DNA of 15,874 nucleotides. Source: Candidatus Woesearchaeota archaeon. Its GTDB lineage: Archaea; Nanobdellota; Nanobdellia; Woesearchaeales; GW2011-AR9. Positions 1 to 6,426 of this stretch are shown in pieces. The stretch covers positions 1-15,874 of the forward strand of contig JACPCC010000015.1 of the NCBI GenBank assembly GCA_016179995.1, written 5' to 3'. The position numbers were made by a program, and so were the translations under genes. Position 1 is the stretch's first letter, and every line of letters starts with the position of its first letter. The notes below the pieces were generated by a model. The model saw only the letters and a program-made list of their open reading frames with translations, made no database searches and was not told the DNA's origin.

Positions 1-87
1 TGCGGAGAAAAGCAACGACTTTTCTAGCATCCCAGAATTGCCCGGCAATTCTCAGGACTTTAGTGCATGGTGAGACGGTTTCACGCA
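1..87. repeat. Hairpin-rich intergenic unit A
   Basis: This stretch at the window edge folds into consecutive hairpins: AGAAAAG/CTTTTCT (6-12/19-25), AGAATTGCC/GGCAATTCT (34-42/44-52) extended by TCC/GGA, and GTGA/TCAC (70-73/81-84). TGCG at 1-4 and CGCA at 84-87 could close the whole unit. The order of a short A/T-rich hairpin followed by TCCC, a hairpin and CAGGAC recurs in unit B at 1077-1176. It may be an RNA, a decayed mobile element or a transcription-end structure. It matches no tRNA, 5S, SRP or RNase P motif that I recognise. It may continue left of the window. Confidence 0.35.
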
Positions 88-226
88 TTTTTATGATTTA
101 ATTAGTATAGATAGTTTTGAATACTCTATTAAATTCACTTCAAAACCCTAAAGATTACTTTGAATAACTCCCATATTCATTAAATTTTTGGTGTTAATCA
201 AAGTCTTCTATCATCCATATATATTT

Positions 227-937
227 TCATTGGACTCTAAAAAATTTTTCTGCGGCTTTAGTTCTTATCTTTAAGCCATCAAAAAAATTACGGAAAGTAA
301 GCAGAAATAATGGACCAAAGATATGCAGCTGCTGGCTGCGGAAGGCTCTGAGAGCTTTTACTTTAGCTGGAATGTATTTGCTAATATCAACGTAAAGAGC
401 AGGATAAGAAGTGTGCAAAGAAACTGGATTCCAAATGGAATAGATGTATACTTCTGGTTTGCTGGCGTTTGTATTTTGGCTGTTTTTGTTTTTTAATTTA
501 TCAACTAAGCGCATAGTTATCCTATTTACTGCTTTATGATCGGGATGATAGTCTTCCAAGCTATGGGTAAAGATTTTACTTGGTTTTTTGTTTTTCAAGA
601 ATTGGAGCAGTTTATTTTCGCATTTATTCTTTTTAAACGTATCTTCTACTTTGGTTTCTTTTAGGTTTAAAGCTAAAGTTTCGCAGCCAAGTAATTTACT
701 GGCGCCTAGAGCTTCTTCCCAGCGTAGTTTTTTGATAATCTTTTCTTTCATCCAGGGATGGGACATCTCTCCGGAGCAAAAAACTATGGCATAAACTTTT
801 TTTCCTTCTTGAACGTATTTGGCGATAGCGCCGCCAACGCCTAGAACGTAATCATCGGAATGCGCGCTCAGGACTACAATGTTTTCTACTTCTGTTATTG
901 GTTTTATCTTCTGTTTTTCTGTTTTTTTGTGATGCAT
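227..937 (-). CDS. PIG-L/LmbE-family deacetylase
   Basis: This is a Zn-dependent N-deacetylase of the PIG-L/LmbE superfamily, whose members remove acetyl groups from GlcNAc-type sugars in glycolipids, chitin oligomers or glycoconjugates. The metal site is visible as AHSDD (H26, D28, D29) near the N-terminus and HPDH (H131-H134) in the second half. RWEEA at about 72-76 and the Gly-rich VLGVGGAIA segment also fit the fold. The length of 236 residues is normal for the family, and there is no signal peptide or membrane segment, so the protein should be cytosolic. A TATA-like ATTCTTAAA about 26 nt upstream suggests a leaderless mRNA. The stop is TGA, and the frame stays open for 11 further codons to TAA. 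The substrate cannot be read from the sequence. A role in surface glycan or lipid sugar modification is an inference. Confidence 0.88.
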   Translation of the reverse strand: MHHKKTEKQKIKPITEVENIVVLSAHSDDYVLGVGGAIAKYVQEGKKVYAIVFCSGEMSHPWMKEKIIKKLRWEEALGASKLLGCETLALNLKETKVEDTFKKNKCENKLLQFLKNKKPSKIFTHSLEDYHPDHKAVNRITMRLVDKLKNKNSQNTNASKPEVYIYSIWNPVSLHTSYPALYVDISKYIPAKVKALRAFRSQQLHIFGPLFLLTFRNFFDGLKIRTKAAEKFFRVQ

Positions 938-958
938 AATAATTGTATATTCTAGGGG

Positions 959-967
959 TTTAAGAAT
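959..967 (-). promoter_or_regulatory. TATA-like box of the deacetylase gene
   Basis: On the minus strand this reads ATTCTTAAA, preceded by the purine-rich CGCAAAAG, a possible BRE. Its centre is about 26 nt from the ATG at 937, the spacing expected for a leaderless archaeal transcript. Confidence 0.4.
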
Positions 968-1076
968 CTTTTGCGAAAATTGAGATATGTTATGTAATGA
1001 TTTATATCAAAAATACGATAATTAACTATACTAATCAACGCATTTTTATGATAAGTAATTTTTGTTTGGGAATAAT

Positions 1077-1176
1077 AGCAAATCTCATTAATTATTGAAC
1101 ACGAAAAGGCTTTTGCCTTTTGTGTCCCAAAAATTTGTAGCGAACAAATTTTTCAGGACATTTTGTGAGATTTGCT
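1077..1176. repeat. Cloverleaf-like palindromic unit B
   Basis: A perfect outer inverted repeat, AGCAAATCTCA (1077-1087) and TGAGATTTGCT (1166-1176), closes a unit with two inner hairpins. The first pairs ACACGAAAAGGC with GCCTTTTGTGT (1099-1110/1115-1125). The second pairs AAAAATTTGT with ACAAATTTTT (1129-1138/1144-1153) and is extended by TGTCC/GGACA. The order of elements matches unit A at 1-87, including TCCC before and CAGGAC after the second hairpin. It lies between the deacetylase gene and the small basic gene. It could be a structured RNA or a mobile-element remnant. No coding potential was seen. Confidence 0.45.
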
Positions 1177-1179
1177 AAA

Positions 1180-1224
1180 TAGTAAATTGCATCTAAAAAG
1201 TTCCATTATTTTTGCAATTTACTA
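1180..1224. repeat. Perfect 12-bp inverted repeat
   Basis: TAGTAAATTGCA (1180-1191) and TGCAATTTACTA (1213-1224) form a perfect stem around a 21-nt loop. It starts three bases after unit B and ends about 65 bp before the TATA box of the 33-residue protein gene. It may act as a terminator-like or regulatory hairpin, or belong to the same element as unit B. Confidence 0.45.
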
Positions 1225-1289
1225 TAATGATCTTATAGCTTGTTTTTTGCTGTATATTGCGGTTTGTTGAACAGTTAAAAAAGAAAATC

Positions 1290-1298
1290 TTTTTAAAT
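1290..1298 (+). promoter_or_regulatory. TATA-like box of the small basic protein gene
   Basis: TTTTTAAAT preceded by purine-rich AAGAAAAT, with its centre about 26 nt from the ATG at 1320. This spacing predicts that transcription begins at or next to the start codon. Confidence 0.5.
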
Positions 1299-1319
1299 GG
1301 GACTAGTATTATAAAGAAA

Positions 1320-1421
1320 ATGGCACGAAAAGTACATACAAGGACAAAAAGGAAATACGGAATAAGCACTCATCTTAGCGGCAAGAAAGAAATGGCTAAG
1401 AAGAAAAAGAAAGCTAGATAA
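1320..1421 (+). CDS. 33-residue Lys/Arg-rich small protein
   Basis: The product begins MARKVHTRTKRKYGIS and ends in a Lys run, KKKKKAR. It has 14 Lys/Arg in 33 residues and only one acidic residue. Such composition is typical of RNA-binding, ribosome-associated peptides; eL41 is a known archaeal/eukaryotic example of similar size, but I do not see a convincing eL41 match. Evidence that it is a real gene is a well-placed TATA-like box, a clean ATG and TAA, and good codons despite the AT-rich surroundings. The transcript is probably leaderless. A ribosomal or nucleoid-associated role is inferred only from charge and size. Confidence 0.6.
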   Translation: MARKVHTRTKRKYGISTHLSGKKEMAKKKKKAR

Positions 1422-1468
1422 ATTAGTTTAATCTTTTTCAGTTCTCTGATTTGGTATTTTTTTTACTA

Positions 1469-1520
1469 AGAACATTAATTAGAACATTAATTTTCAGTAA
1501 CTAAATTTTCCGTAACTAAG
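1469..1520. repeat. Two adjacent short tandem duplications
   Basis: AGAACATTAATT occurs twice in tandem (1469-1480, 1481-1492). It is followed by a 15-bp near-repeat, TTTTCAGTAACTAAA then TTTTCCGTAACTAAG (1491-1505, 1506-1520). The second pair creates the repeated VTEN at the C-terminus of the metalloprotease-like protein, and the first spans its stop codon. Replication slippage is the likely origin. Confidence 0.7.
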
Positions 1521-2407
1521 CTGATTTCTTTTCTAATTATTTTTAGATATACTTCCCAAGCTAATTTTCCTTGTTTTATTAATCTTTGGATAAAGTAATA
1601 AGCTTTATTGTGCAGACCGTTTTCTGCTGGTGTTTCTGTTATTATAGCTTCTCTCAATCCGGCGATATTCCATTCTTTGATGAGGTCAATCCATTGCAAT
1701 GAGAAAGCATAAGCTTTAGCTTCTTCATCAAGAGAATGGTCTAAAGTAGAAGTTAAAACATGGCCTAATTCGTGTCCGACGGTAAGCAAAACTTTCCCTA
1801 TAGTGCCTTGTATGACAAATATCTCTGAAAGTAAGCCTTGCTGGCGGCGGTTGATGGACAAACCTACAACGCTAGAATGAGGTGATATTTTTTTAAATTC
1901 ATTTTCTTCTAATAAGCTTATTTTAATATCTTCTGGAAAAGATTTTCCAAATAGTAAATTGTAAGCTTCTTCGATGTATTCTTTTATTTCTTCAGCTTGT
2001 CCGACAAATTTACCTCCAGCCCCTACTTTAAGAAAATTATCTGGCTGAAAAATTAAATCTTCGGTTTGTTTTTTAAGAGCATAATTATTTTCTCTTTGTG
2101 ATAGTTGATAAGATGAACTAAAACTTCCACTAAAAATCATTTTTTGATGATTCAGTATTGGGATGATATAATTTGTGGGTGTTGCTGTATCTGAGGCGAT
2201 AGATATATAAGTTTGAAATGGCTGGACAATGTATTCTAATTTTGAGTTGTTGAAGCTGACTATATCTTGGCCGTTTAAGTGCCTTGAAGAATAAGAATAG
2301 TTAGAAGAAAATGAATCCCTGGAAGAAAATGAACTACCAGAAAAATAGCTACTTGAAGCAGAATAACTACTTGAACTTTTAAATGCTGGTTGAGACATTT
2401 GGTACAT
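1487..2407 (-). CDS. HELGH metalloprotease-like protein with Ser-rich N-terminus
   Basis: The 306-residue protein has a zincin signature: HELGH at 212-216 within a hydrophobic helix (VLLTVGHELGHVL), followed by LDEEAKAYAF (226-235), where Glu228 or Glu229 could be the third zinc ligand as in gluzincins. Residues 10-42 are almost entirely Ser, Tyr and Phe with a few Asn/Arg, a low-complexity segment that is probably disordered. No signal peptide or membrane helix is visible, so the enzyme is probably cytosolic. The substrate is unknown; an IrrE/ImmA-like regulatory protease is one possibility but is not supported by other motifs. The start at 2407 is the first ATG; a second lies at codon 4. 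The gene ends with a short tandem duplication (VTEN twice). A TATA-like GCTTTAATT lies about 28 nt upstream. Confidence 0.6.
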   Translation of the reverse strand: MYQMSQPAFKSSSSYSASSSYFSGSSFSSRDSFSSNYSYSSRHLNGQDIVSFNNSKLEYIVQPFQTYISIASDTATPTNYIIPILNHQKMIFSGSFSSSYQLSQRENNYALKKQTEDLIFQPDNFLKVGAGGKFVGQAEEIKEYIEEAYNLLFGKSFPEDIKISLLEENEFKKISPHSSVVGLSINRRQQGLLSEIFVIQGTIGKVLLTVGHELGHVLTSTLDHSLDEEAKAYAFSLQWIDLIKEWNIAGLREAIITETPAENGLHNKAYYFIQRLIKQGKLAWEVYLKIIRKEISLVTENLVTEN

Positions 2408-2488
2408 GGACTAGAATAATAGTCTTAGAAGCAATTAAAGCTTTTGTTAAAGGTGGGACAAAAATATCAAAAAACATTAAAATTATCC

Positions 2489-3490
2489 TCAATTAACTTT
2501 ATTCAGCTTCCTGCCTTTCCTAAAACTCTTAATATTCTGGAGAGTGGTTTTTAGAATCCTGTGCAGAGCTTCTTGTGTATTGAAAGCATTATGGGGAGTT
2601 ATTAAGACGTTAGGCATCTCCAACAGCAGATGATTCTGTAATATTGTTTTTAAATTGCAGGATTCTACTTTCTCTTTAGATAAAAGAGACAGTTCTTCAC
2701 ACATGTGATTTTCTTCTTCCAGTACGTCTAATCCTGCGCCGGCTAGCTTTTTATCTTTCAAAGCTTTTACCAGGGCATTAGTGTCAACAACTGCACCACG
2801 GGAAGTATTAATCAAATATGCTCCGGTCTTAAATAGGGCTATTTTTTTCTCATCAATTAGATGATGAGTGTGCTTATTATATGGAACGTGCAAAGTAACT
2901 ATATCTGAATGTTTGAGCACTTCGTTTAATGAAATATAGCGAAAATTGTATTTTTTAGCTAATTTTTTATCTTGAACTAAATCAAAGACTAATATTTTCA
3001 TTTCTAAGCCCTGGGCTATTTTAGCTACATGCTGACCAATATTGCCGCAACCAATTAATCCAATGGTTTTTCCTTTTAAATCGAAGCCGCGTAGACCTTC
3101 TAGCTCAAAGCTGCCTTTTCTAGTGCGTTCTACAGAAGGAACAATTTTGCGACTCAGTCCTAAGATTAAAGCAAAAGTGTGCTCTGCTACTGTATTCTCC
3201 CCATAAAATGGTACGTTGCAGATTGTAATATTTTTTTTCCTGCAGGCATCTGAATCAATGTGGTCAAAGCCAGTGCTGCGGGTGGCGATGAGTTTTAGTT
3301 TAGGCATTTTATTTAGGATATTTTTGTCCAATTGATTGTCGATAAAGATTGAAATTACTTCAGTAGAATTGAACTTTGAAACATTGCCGGCTGTTAATTT
3401 GTTAAAGTCTAAAAACAATTGGTCCTTGGGAAATTCTTTCTGGACAAATTCTTTTTCCCAGTGTTCTAAGCCGAAGAAAGCTATTTTCAT
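2489..3490 (-). CDS. D-2-hydroxyacid dehydrogenase (D-lactate dehydrogenase-like)
   Basis: This NAD-dependent dehydrogenase interconverts a 2-oxoacid and a D-2-hydroxyacid; by overall likeness it is nearest to D-lactate dehydrogenase. The Rossmann motif GCGNIG (G147, G149, G152) is followed by Asp170 at the end of the second strand, which favours NAD over NADP. Catalytic residues are Arg231 in NTSRGAVVD, Glu260 in LDVLEEE and His300 in ITPHNAF. ATRSTGFDHID (69-79) is the family's substrate loop. At 333 residues it has the usual length, with a slightly long loop between the Glu and the His as in D-LDHs. In a small fermentative archaeon it would reduce pyruvate and regenerate NAD+ (inference). 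The stop TGA is followed one codon later by TAA. Confidence 0.92.
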   Translation of the reverse strand: MKIAFFGLEHWEKEFVQKEFPKDQLFLDFNKLTAGNVSKFNSTEVISIFIDNQLDKNILNKMPKLKLIATRSTGFDHIDSDACRKKNITICNVPFYGENTVAEHTFALILGLSRKIVPSVERTRKGSFELEGLRGFDLKGKTIGLIGCGNIGQHVAKIAQGLEMKILVFDLVQDKKLAKKYNFRYISLNEVLKHSDIVTLHVPYNKHTHHLIDEKKIALFKTGAYLINTSRGAVVDTNALVKALKDKKLAGAGLDVLEEENHMCEELSLLSKEKVESCNLKTILQNHLLLEMPNVLITPHNAFNTQEALHRILKTTLQNIKSFRKGRKLNKVN

Positions 3491-3523
3491 TTATGGTACC
3501 TCTTTTTTACTATCTTTTTAATC

Positions 3524-4033
3524 TTACGTACGGGCGTTAATAAGTTTTTTTCTGATTTTCTGAATTTGAGTTTCATCTATTTTCTCAATTATTTCTTCCA
3601 TTCTCAAAATAAAGCTTTTTGCCGTAACTGAATCCTGTTTTAATCTATCTATATTTATTTCTTCCGTTACATAATATTGTGTATCCACACGTAACCCCTT
3701 TGTAGATAATAGTTCGACGTAAAACTTTTCTTCTATAATACTCTCTTCAACAAGAAGAAAACGCATCAATGAAATGGTACAATCATGAATCTCTGATTTT
3801 ATACCGCATTTTTGAAGCAAAGCATATAAAACAAAATATCGAGAATAATACGAAGTAGTTACAATCCAATAAATTTCATTTTTTTCAATTGCTGAATCGA
3901 GCATATTTAAAGCACTTTTTGCTTTTTTAATATATCCTTTACAGAGGTTATCATTCGGCTCTTCAATTTTGAACCCCCGTTTCTGTTTCCAGCACCAAGA
4001 AATATGGCTCTTACAATCGTTATCTCCTGACAC
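3524..4033 (-). CDS. HEPN-domain protein (UPF0332-like)
   Basis: This 169-residue helical protein resembles the HEPN family commonly paired with MNT nucleotidyltransferases, where it acts as a putative RNase toxin or as a partner of the MNT. The N-terminus SWCWKQKRGFKI...PNDNLCKGYIKKAKSAL (about 12-42) matches the archaeal form, and the core helix TTSYYSRYFVLYALLQ (59-74) is followed by EIHDCTI with His83. The classical RX4-6H active site of toxic HEPN RNases is not evident. The start is GTG at 4033, chosen because a near-perfect Shine-Dalgarno lies just upstream. The partner MNT gene ends 209 bp upstream, and the gap is filled by a 158-bp palindromic element (4080-4237). Confidence 0.72.
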   Translation of the reverse strand: MSGDNDCKSHISWCWKQKRGFKIEEPNDNLCKGYIKKAKSALNMLDSAIEKNEIYWIVTTSYYSRYFVLYALLQKCGIKSEIHDCTISLMRFLLVEESIIEEKFYVELLSTKGLRVDTQYYVTEEINIDRLKQDSVTAKSFILRMEEIIEKIDETQIQKIRKKLINART

Positions 4034-4040
4034 TAAAAAT

Positions 4041-4050
4041 CACCTCCTTG
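4041..4050 (-). promoter_or_regulatory. Strong Shine-Dalgarno before the HEPN gene
   Basis: The minus strand reads CAAGGAGGTG then ATTTTTA before the GTG. This is almost fully complementary to the conserved 16S rRNA 3' end and supports the GTG start at 4033. A TATA-like CTTTTTAAAG at about 4060-4069 lies further upstream. Confidence 0.7.
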
Positions 4051-4079
4051 TTTTGGTTTTCTTTAAAAAGATAACTTTC

Positions 4080-4237
4080 GTATTTGTTTAGCTCGGCACG
4101 GTCAATAGGTTTGTCGAGCGTAACGATTTGTAAAATTGATTTATGTTCCCGCTGGTCAATTAAGCAAATTAACTCTTTCATCGATGACCAATTATTAGTG
4201 GGACGAGACAAACGACCGCTGAAAGCTAAACAAATAC
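4080..4237. mobile_element. 158-bp palindromic element, copy 1 (MITE-like)
   Basis: The ends are perfect 13-bp inverted repeats, GTATTTGTTTAGC (4080-4092) and GCTAAACAAATAC (4225-4237). A second copy of exactly the same length lies at 7787-7944. Inside, GGTC pairs with GACC and GTTTGTC pairs with GACAAAC. The second copy keeps these stems with different bases. A block from GAGC through TAACGATT to GTTCCC is highly conserved, and the middle is variable. No clear target duplication flanks this copy (AACTTTC left, AATTTTT right), so it may be older. It separates the MNT gene from the HEPN gene. It encodes no transposase, so any movement would need an enzyme from elsewhere. A structured RNA is the alternative. 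Confidence 0.65.
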
Positions 4238-4242
4238 AATTT

Positions 4243-4857
4243 TTATGAAATTTCATGATAATAACCCCATAGGGCGTTAATGAAAATATCAGTGTTATGT
4301 AAAATAAGATGGTATTTTAATATTTCTACAATCAAAGTGTCTTTTTTGCGCAAACCCGCTTCAAAATTTGAAAATGTAGATGATTTTAGATTTATTGTTT
4401 TTTCGTACATTCTTCCTATGATTTTTATTTTTGTAATTTCTGTTTCTCTAAATTCTCCTAAATAAAATAAGTCAATGTCACTGTCCTCTTTGAATGTTCT
4501 TTTAGCATAAGAACCAAATAAAACCAGTGAACCAGATAGATTAAGTTTATATATCTCAGAAGCTATCTTTTTAATAATAAATACTCGTTCTTGAAATAAA
4601 ATTGATTCCATTAATTCACTTATAATTAAATAGTTTTTTGTGAGAATATTGTCTAAATTCAAAGTATAAGACTTATTTTTTCCAATAATCTTAGCAATTA
4701 AGATCTTATCGTTTTCTAATGCTTTGAGATGAGGAAGAAGGGTGACATGACTTTTATTAATCAATTTAGCCATTTCTCTGGTATGGTATTGCCCAGTGTA
4801 CTTAGAACGATATAGGTTCAAAATTTTAAGTTTATTATCGGTTGCTTTATCTACCAT
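4243..4857 (-). CDS. Winged-helix MNT nucleotidyltransferase (minimal NTase)
   Basis: The 204-residue form starting at 4857 has an N-terminal winged-helix region (about 8-65: KILNLYRSKY...TREMAKLINKSHVTLLPHLKAL) and a C-terminal polymerase-beta-type NTase domain. The NTase signature is FGSYAKRT followed by DSDIDL: G115, S116, D127 and D129. Such proteins are the MNT halves of MNT/HEPN modules, where the NTase can nucleotidylate and restrain the HEPN partner; here the HEPN gene lies downstream. The frame is open to 5028, but I prefer 4857 because a strong BRE/TATA (CGAAATGTTTTTATA, minus strand) lies about 28 nt upstream, implying a leaderless mRNA, and because homologous proteins begin near this point. 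The winged helix may make it autoregulatory (inference). Confidence 0.78.
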   Translation of the reverse strand: MVDKATDNKLKILNLYRSKYTGQYHTREMAKLINKSHVTLLPHLKALENDKILIAKIIGKNKSYTLNLDNILTKNYLIISELMESILFQERVFIIKKIASEIYKLNLSGSLVLFGSYAKRTFKEDSDIDLFYLGEFRETEITKIKIIGRMYEKTINLKSSTFSNFEAGLRKKDTLIVEILKYHLILHNTDIFINALWGYYHEIS

Positions 4858-4880
4858 GTGGTATGATAAAAGACCAGTAG

Positions 4881-4895
4881 TATAAAAACATTTCG
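4881..4895 (-). promoter_or_regulatory. BRE/TATA promoter of the MNT-HEPN pair
   Basis: The minus strand reads CGAAATGTTTTTATA, with a BRE-like CGAAA and a TATA box TTTTTATA about 28 nt before the ATG at 4857. This supports the shorter start of the MNT gene. Between here and the next gene end at 5139 (about 240 bp) I see no gene. Confidence 0.55.
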
Positions 4896-5138
4896 ATATA
4901 ATATAACACTTCAGTAACCTGAAGTTAAGCAAAGTTGTCTTGGTCGTGAATTTAGCAAAATCATTGTTATTTTCAACAAATTGACTAGCTAAATTAGCCT
5001 CTAGACCTTGATGAATACTTTGCTTCACAATACTAAAGTGTTACGATATAATTTTTGTTGTGTCAAAGAAACAGCCAACCACTTATTTTCGTCTGCGGGC
5101 TCAACACCAATGTGGAAAACTCAGATTTTAACAAATTC

Positions 5139-6026
5139 TTACTCTACAACTACTTTCATACTTTGAGTTGTATAAATTCCGTCAACTATAGTGCAAGTTT
5201 CTTTTTTAGTAAAAGTCCAGCTGAAAGATTCACCGGGCATAAAGATGGGGCTGCGTATTTTAGCGCAGGCTAAAGAGCCAAGAACCATGCCTTTTAGTGG
5301 TTTTTCTGTACGTATATTTTTCCACGTGATTGTGTCGCCAACTTTGATTTCTAACTTAGTCATTTCAAAGCCGGTTTCTATCAATAAGACTTCATGCGTT
5401 TTTGGAGCGCTTTCAACAGGTGCTTCAACAGGTTGTTCGACAGGAACGTCTGCTTTAACTTCTTCTTTCTTTTTTTCAGGTATAACTTTACTTTTTTCTA
5501 CAATTTGTGTAGGCGCTAAATCGCCATTTTCAGCAGCTTTAGAAGCCGCGCGGTTAATTAAGAATGAAAGAACCATAAATTTTATTTTATTTTTGAAGCC
5601 AATGGCTTTATAGGTAATTTTTTCATCTTTCCAATTCTGGGCTAAAGCTTGCATTTGGTTTTGAGAATTTAATATTTGAGCGAGAGTTTCTGAAGTGGTA
5701 TAAACTTCTATGGTTTGATCTTTAGCTTCAGCTATGGCAATATTATCTATCTTGCCTTCTTTAGTAATGATGGCCACAGTAAGTACATTACCGGAGGTTT
5801 CAGTTATGCGCACATTAATACGTTCGTTTCCGAAGAAGCGGTCAACTGGTGCAGGAAGTGCTTGTCCTTGTGTTTCTGCCGCAATATTTTGGATAACTGT
5901 TTGTAAGTAATCTTCAGTGAGTTGGGAACTAGTGCCCCCTGTTGAATCTTCAGCAGCGTAAGCTAGGCTGAAAGATAATAAGAATAATACGCTGAACAAA
6001 AATAGAATTGTTGGTTTAAGTTTCAT
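5139..6026 (-). CDS. Secreted protein with degenerate cupredoxin-like domain
   Basis: Residues 1-24 form a signal peptide (Lys-rich start, long hydrophobic core, AYA-A cleavage site), so the 295-residue product is exported. Residues 36-155 are a globular domain with SCP2-like features (LPAPVDRFFGNERINV, ITYKAIGFKNKIKF), a tentative match. Residues 180-210 are a Lys/Glu/Pro/Val-rich linker. Residues 211-295 resemble a cupredoxin beta-sandwich (LEIKVGDTITWKN, FMPGESFSWTFTKKETC, KVVVE). The usual Cys-x-x-His...Met copper loop is absent: after Cys278 comes TIVDGIYTTQSM with no His, and no His follows TWKN. Cys254 and Cys278 could form a disulfide instead. Copper binding is therefore doubtful. An AGAGGGT tract 6 nt before the ATG may be the ribosome binding site. 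Confidence 0.7.
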   Translation of the reverse strand: MKLKPTILFLFSVLFLLSFSLAYAAEDSTGGTSSQLTEDYLQTVIQNIAAETQGQALPAPVDRFFGNERINVRITETSGNVLTVAIITKEGKIDNIAIAEAKDQTIEVYTTSETLAQILNSQNQMQALAQNWKDEKITYKAIGFKNKIKFMVLSFLINRAASKAAENGDLAPTQIVEKSKVIPEKKKEEVKADVPVEQPVEAPVESAPKTHEVLLIETGFEMTKLEIKVGDTITWKNIRTEKPLKGMVLGSLACAKIRSPIFMPGESFSWTFTKKETCTIVDGIYTTQSMKVVVE

Positions 6027-6169
6027 GTTTTACCCTCTGAAGTTTTTCTAAACAATTTTGAACTTCTTTATAGATTATTAGCTTAATTATAAAGGTTTCT
6101 TTAGAAAGGGCTCTTATTAAGATTTCACCATGATTTGTTAATAAATTAACTCAAATAAACTAGACTACT

Positions 6170-6207
6170 AAAAAACATAAATAATAATCCAGATAGTTAT
6201 GTTTTTT
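6170..6207. terminator. A/T-rich hairpin in a gene-poor stretch
   Basis: AAAAAACATAA (6170-6180) and TTATGTTTTTT (6197-6207) form a perfect 11-bp stem with a 16-nt loop. It lies in the 281-bp gap between the secreted-protein gene and the 37-codon ORF. Placed downstream of the ORF on the minus strand and ending in a T run, it could end transcription. Apart from this hairpin I see nothing in the gap. Confidence 0.35.
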
Positions 6208-6307
6208 ATACTTAGTAATAAAGATTAATCAGAACTAAATTTATGTTTGTTACTAACTATAAAAACAACCACTAAAAAATTATTTAAGAAAATCGGTAAA
6301 AATCAAT

Positions 6308-6421
6308 TTAACTACTTATCTTAATACCTAATTTCTCACAGATGGTTCTTTCGTGATCTGTCAGCTTTTTGTAATTACAGCGCACAAATTCTTCAAATTC
6401 TCTATCAATATCACCTAACAT
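6308..6421 (-). CDS. 37-residue small protein with strong SD
   Basis: The product begins MLGDIDREFEEFVRCNYKK and ends with EKLGIKISS. It has an acidic, amphipathic N-terminal half and two Cys 13 residues apart (15 and 28). It is supported by a strong ribosome binding site on the minus strand, AAGAGGTGG, 5 nt before the ATG, and by a TATA-like ACTTTAAAAA about 44 nt upstream that would give a short leader containing the SD. No family is recognised. It lies alone between the secreted-protein gene and the Nre gene; it could be a small regulator, but nothing in the sequence proves this. Confidence 0.5.
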   Translation of the reverse strand: MLGDIDREFEEFVRCNYKKLTDHERTICEKLGIKISS

Positions 6422-6426
6422 CAAAA

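Noticed and set aside
1..87. tRNA, SRP or RNase P RNA at the left edge
   Set aside because: The hairpins do not give a cloverleaf with a T-loop, nor the conserved SRP domain IV or RNase P core sequences.
4072..4245. Target duplication around copy 1 of the 158-bp element
   Set aside because: The flanks AACTTTC and AATTTTT match at only five of seven positions, which is not convincing in such AT-rich sequence.
4020..4256. 78-codon minus-strand frame between the MNT and HEPN genes
   Set aside because: It runs straight through the 158-bp element. The second copy does not keep the frame, and the base changes between copies follow stem pairing rather than codons.
4858..5028. N-terminal extension of the MNT gene to 5028
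   Set aside because: A BRE/TATA box lies inside this segment at the right distance from the ATG at 4857, and the extra 57 residues do not resemble the family.
5191..5613. 140-codon plus-strand frame
   Set aside because: It is antisense to the secreted protein; its Ser/Thr/Gly-rich content mirrors the Pro/Glu/Val linker on the coding strand.
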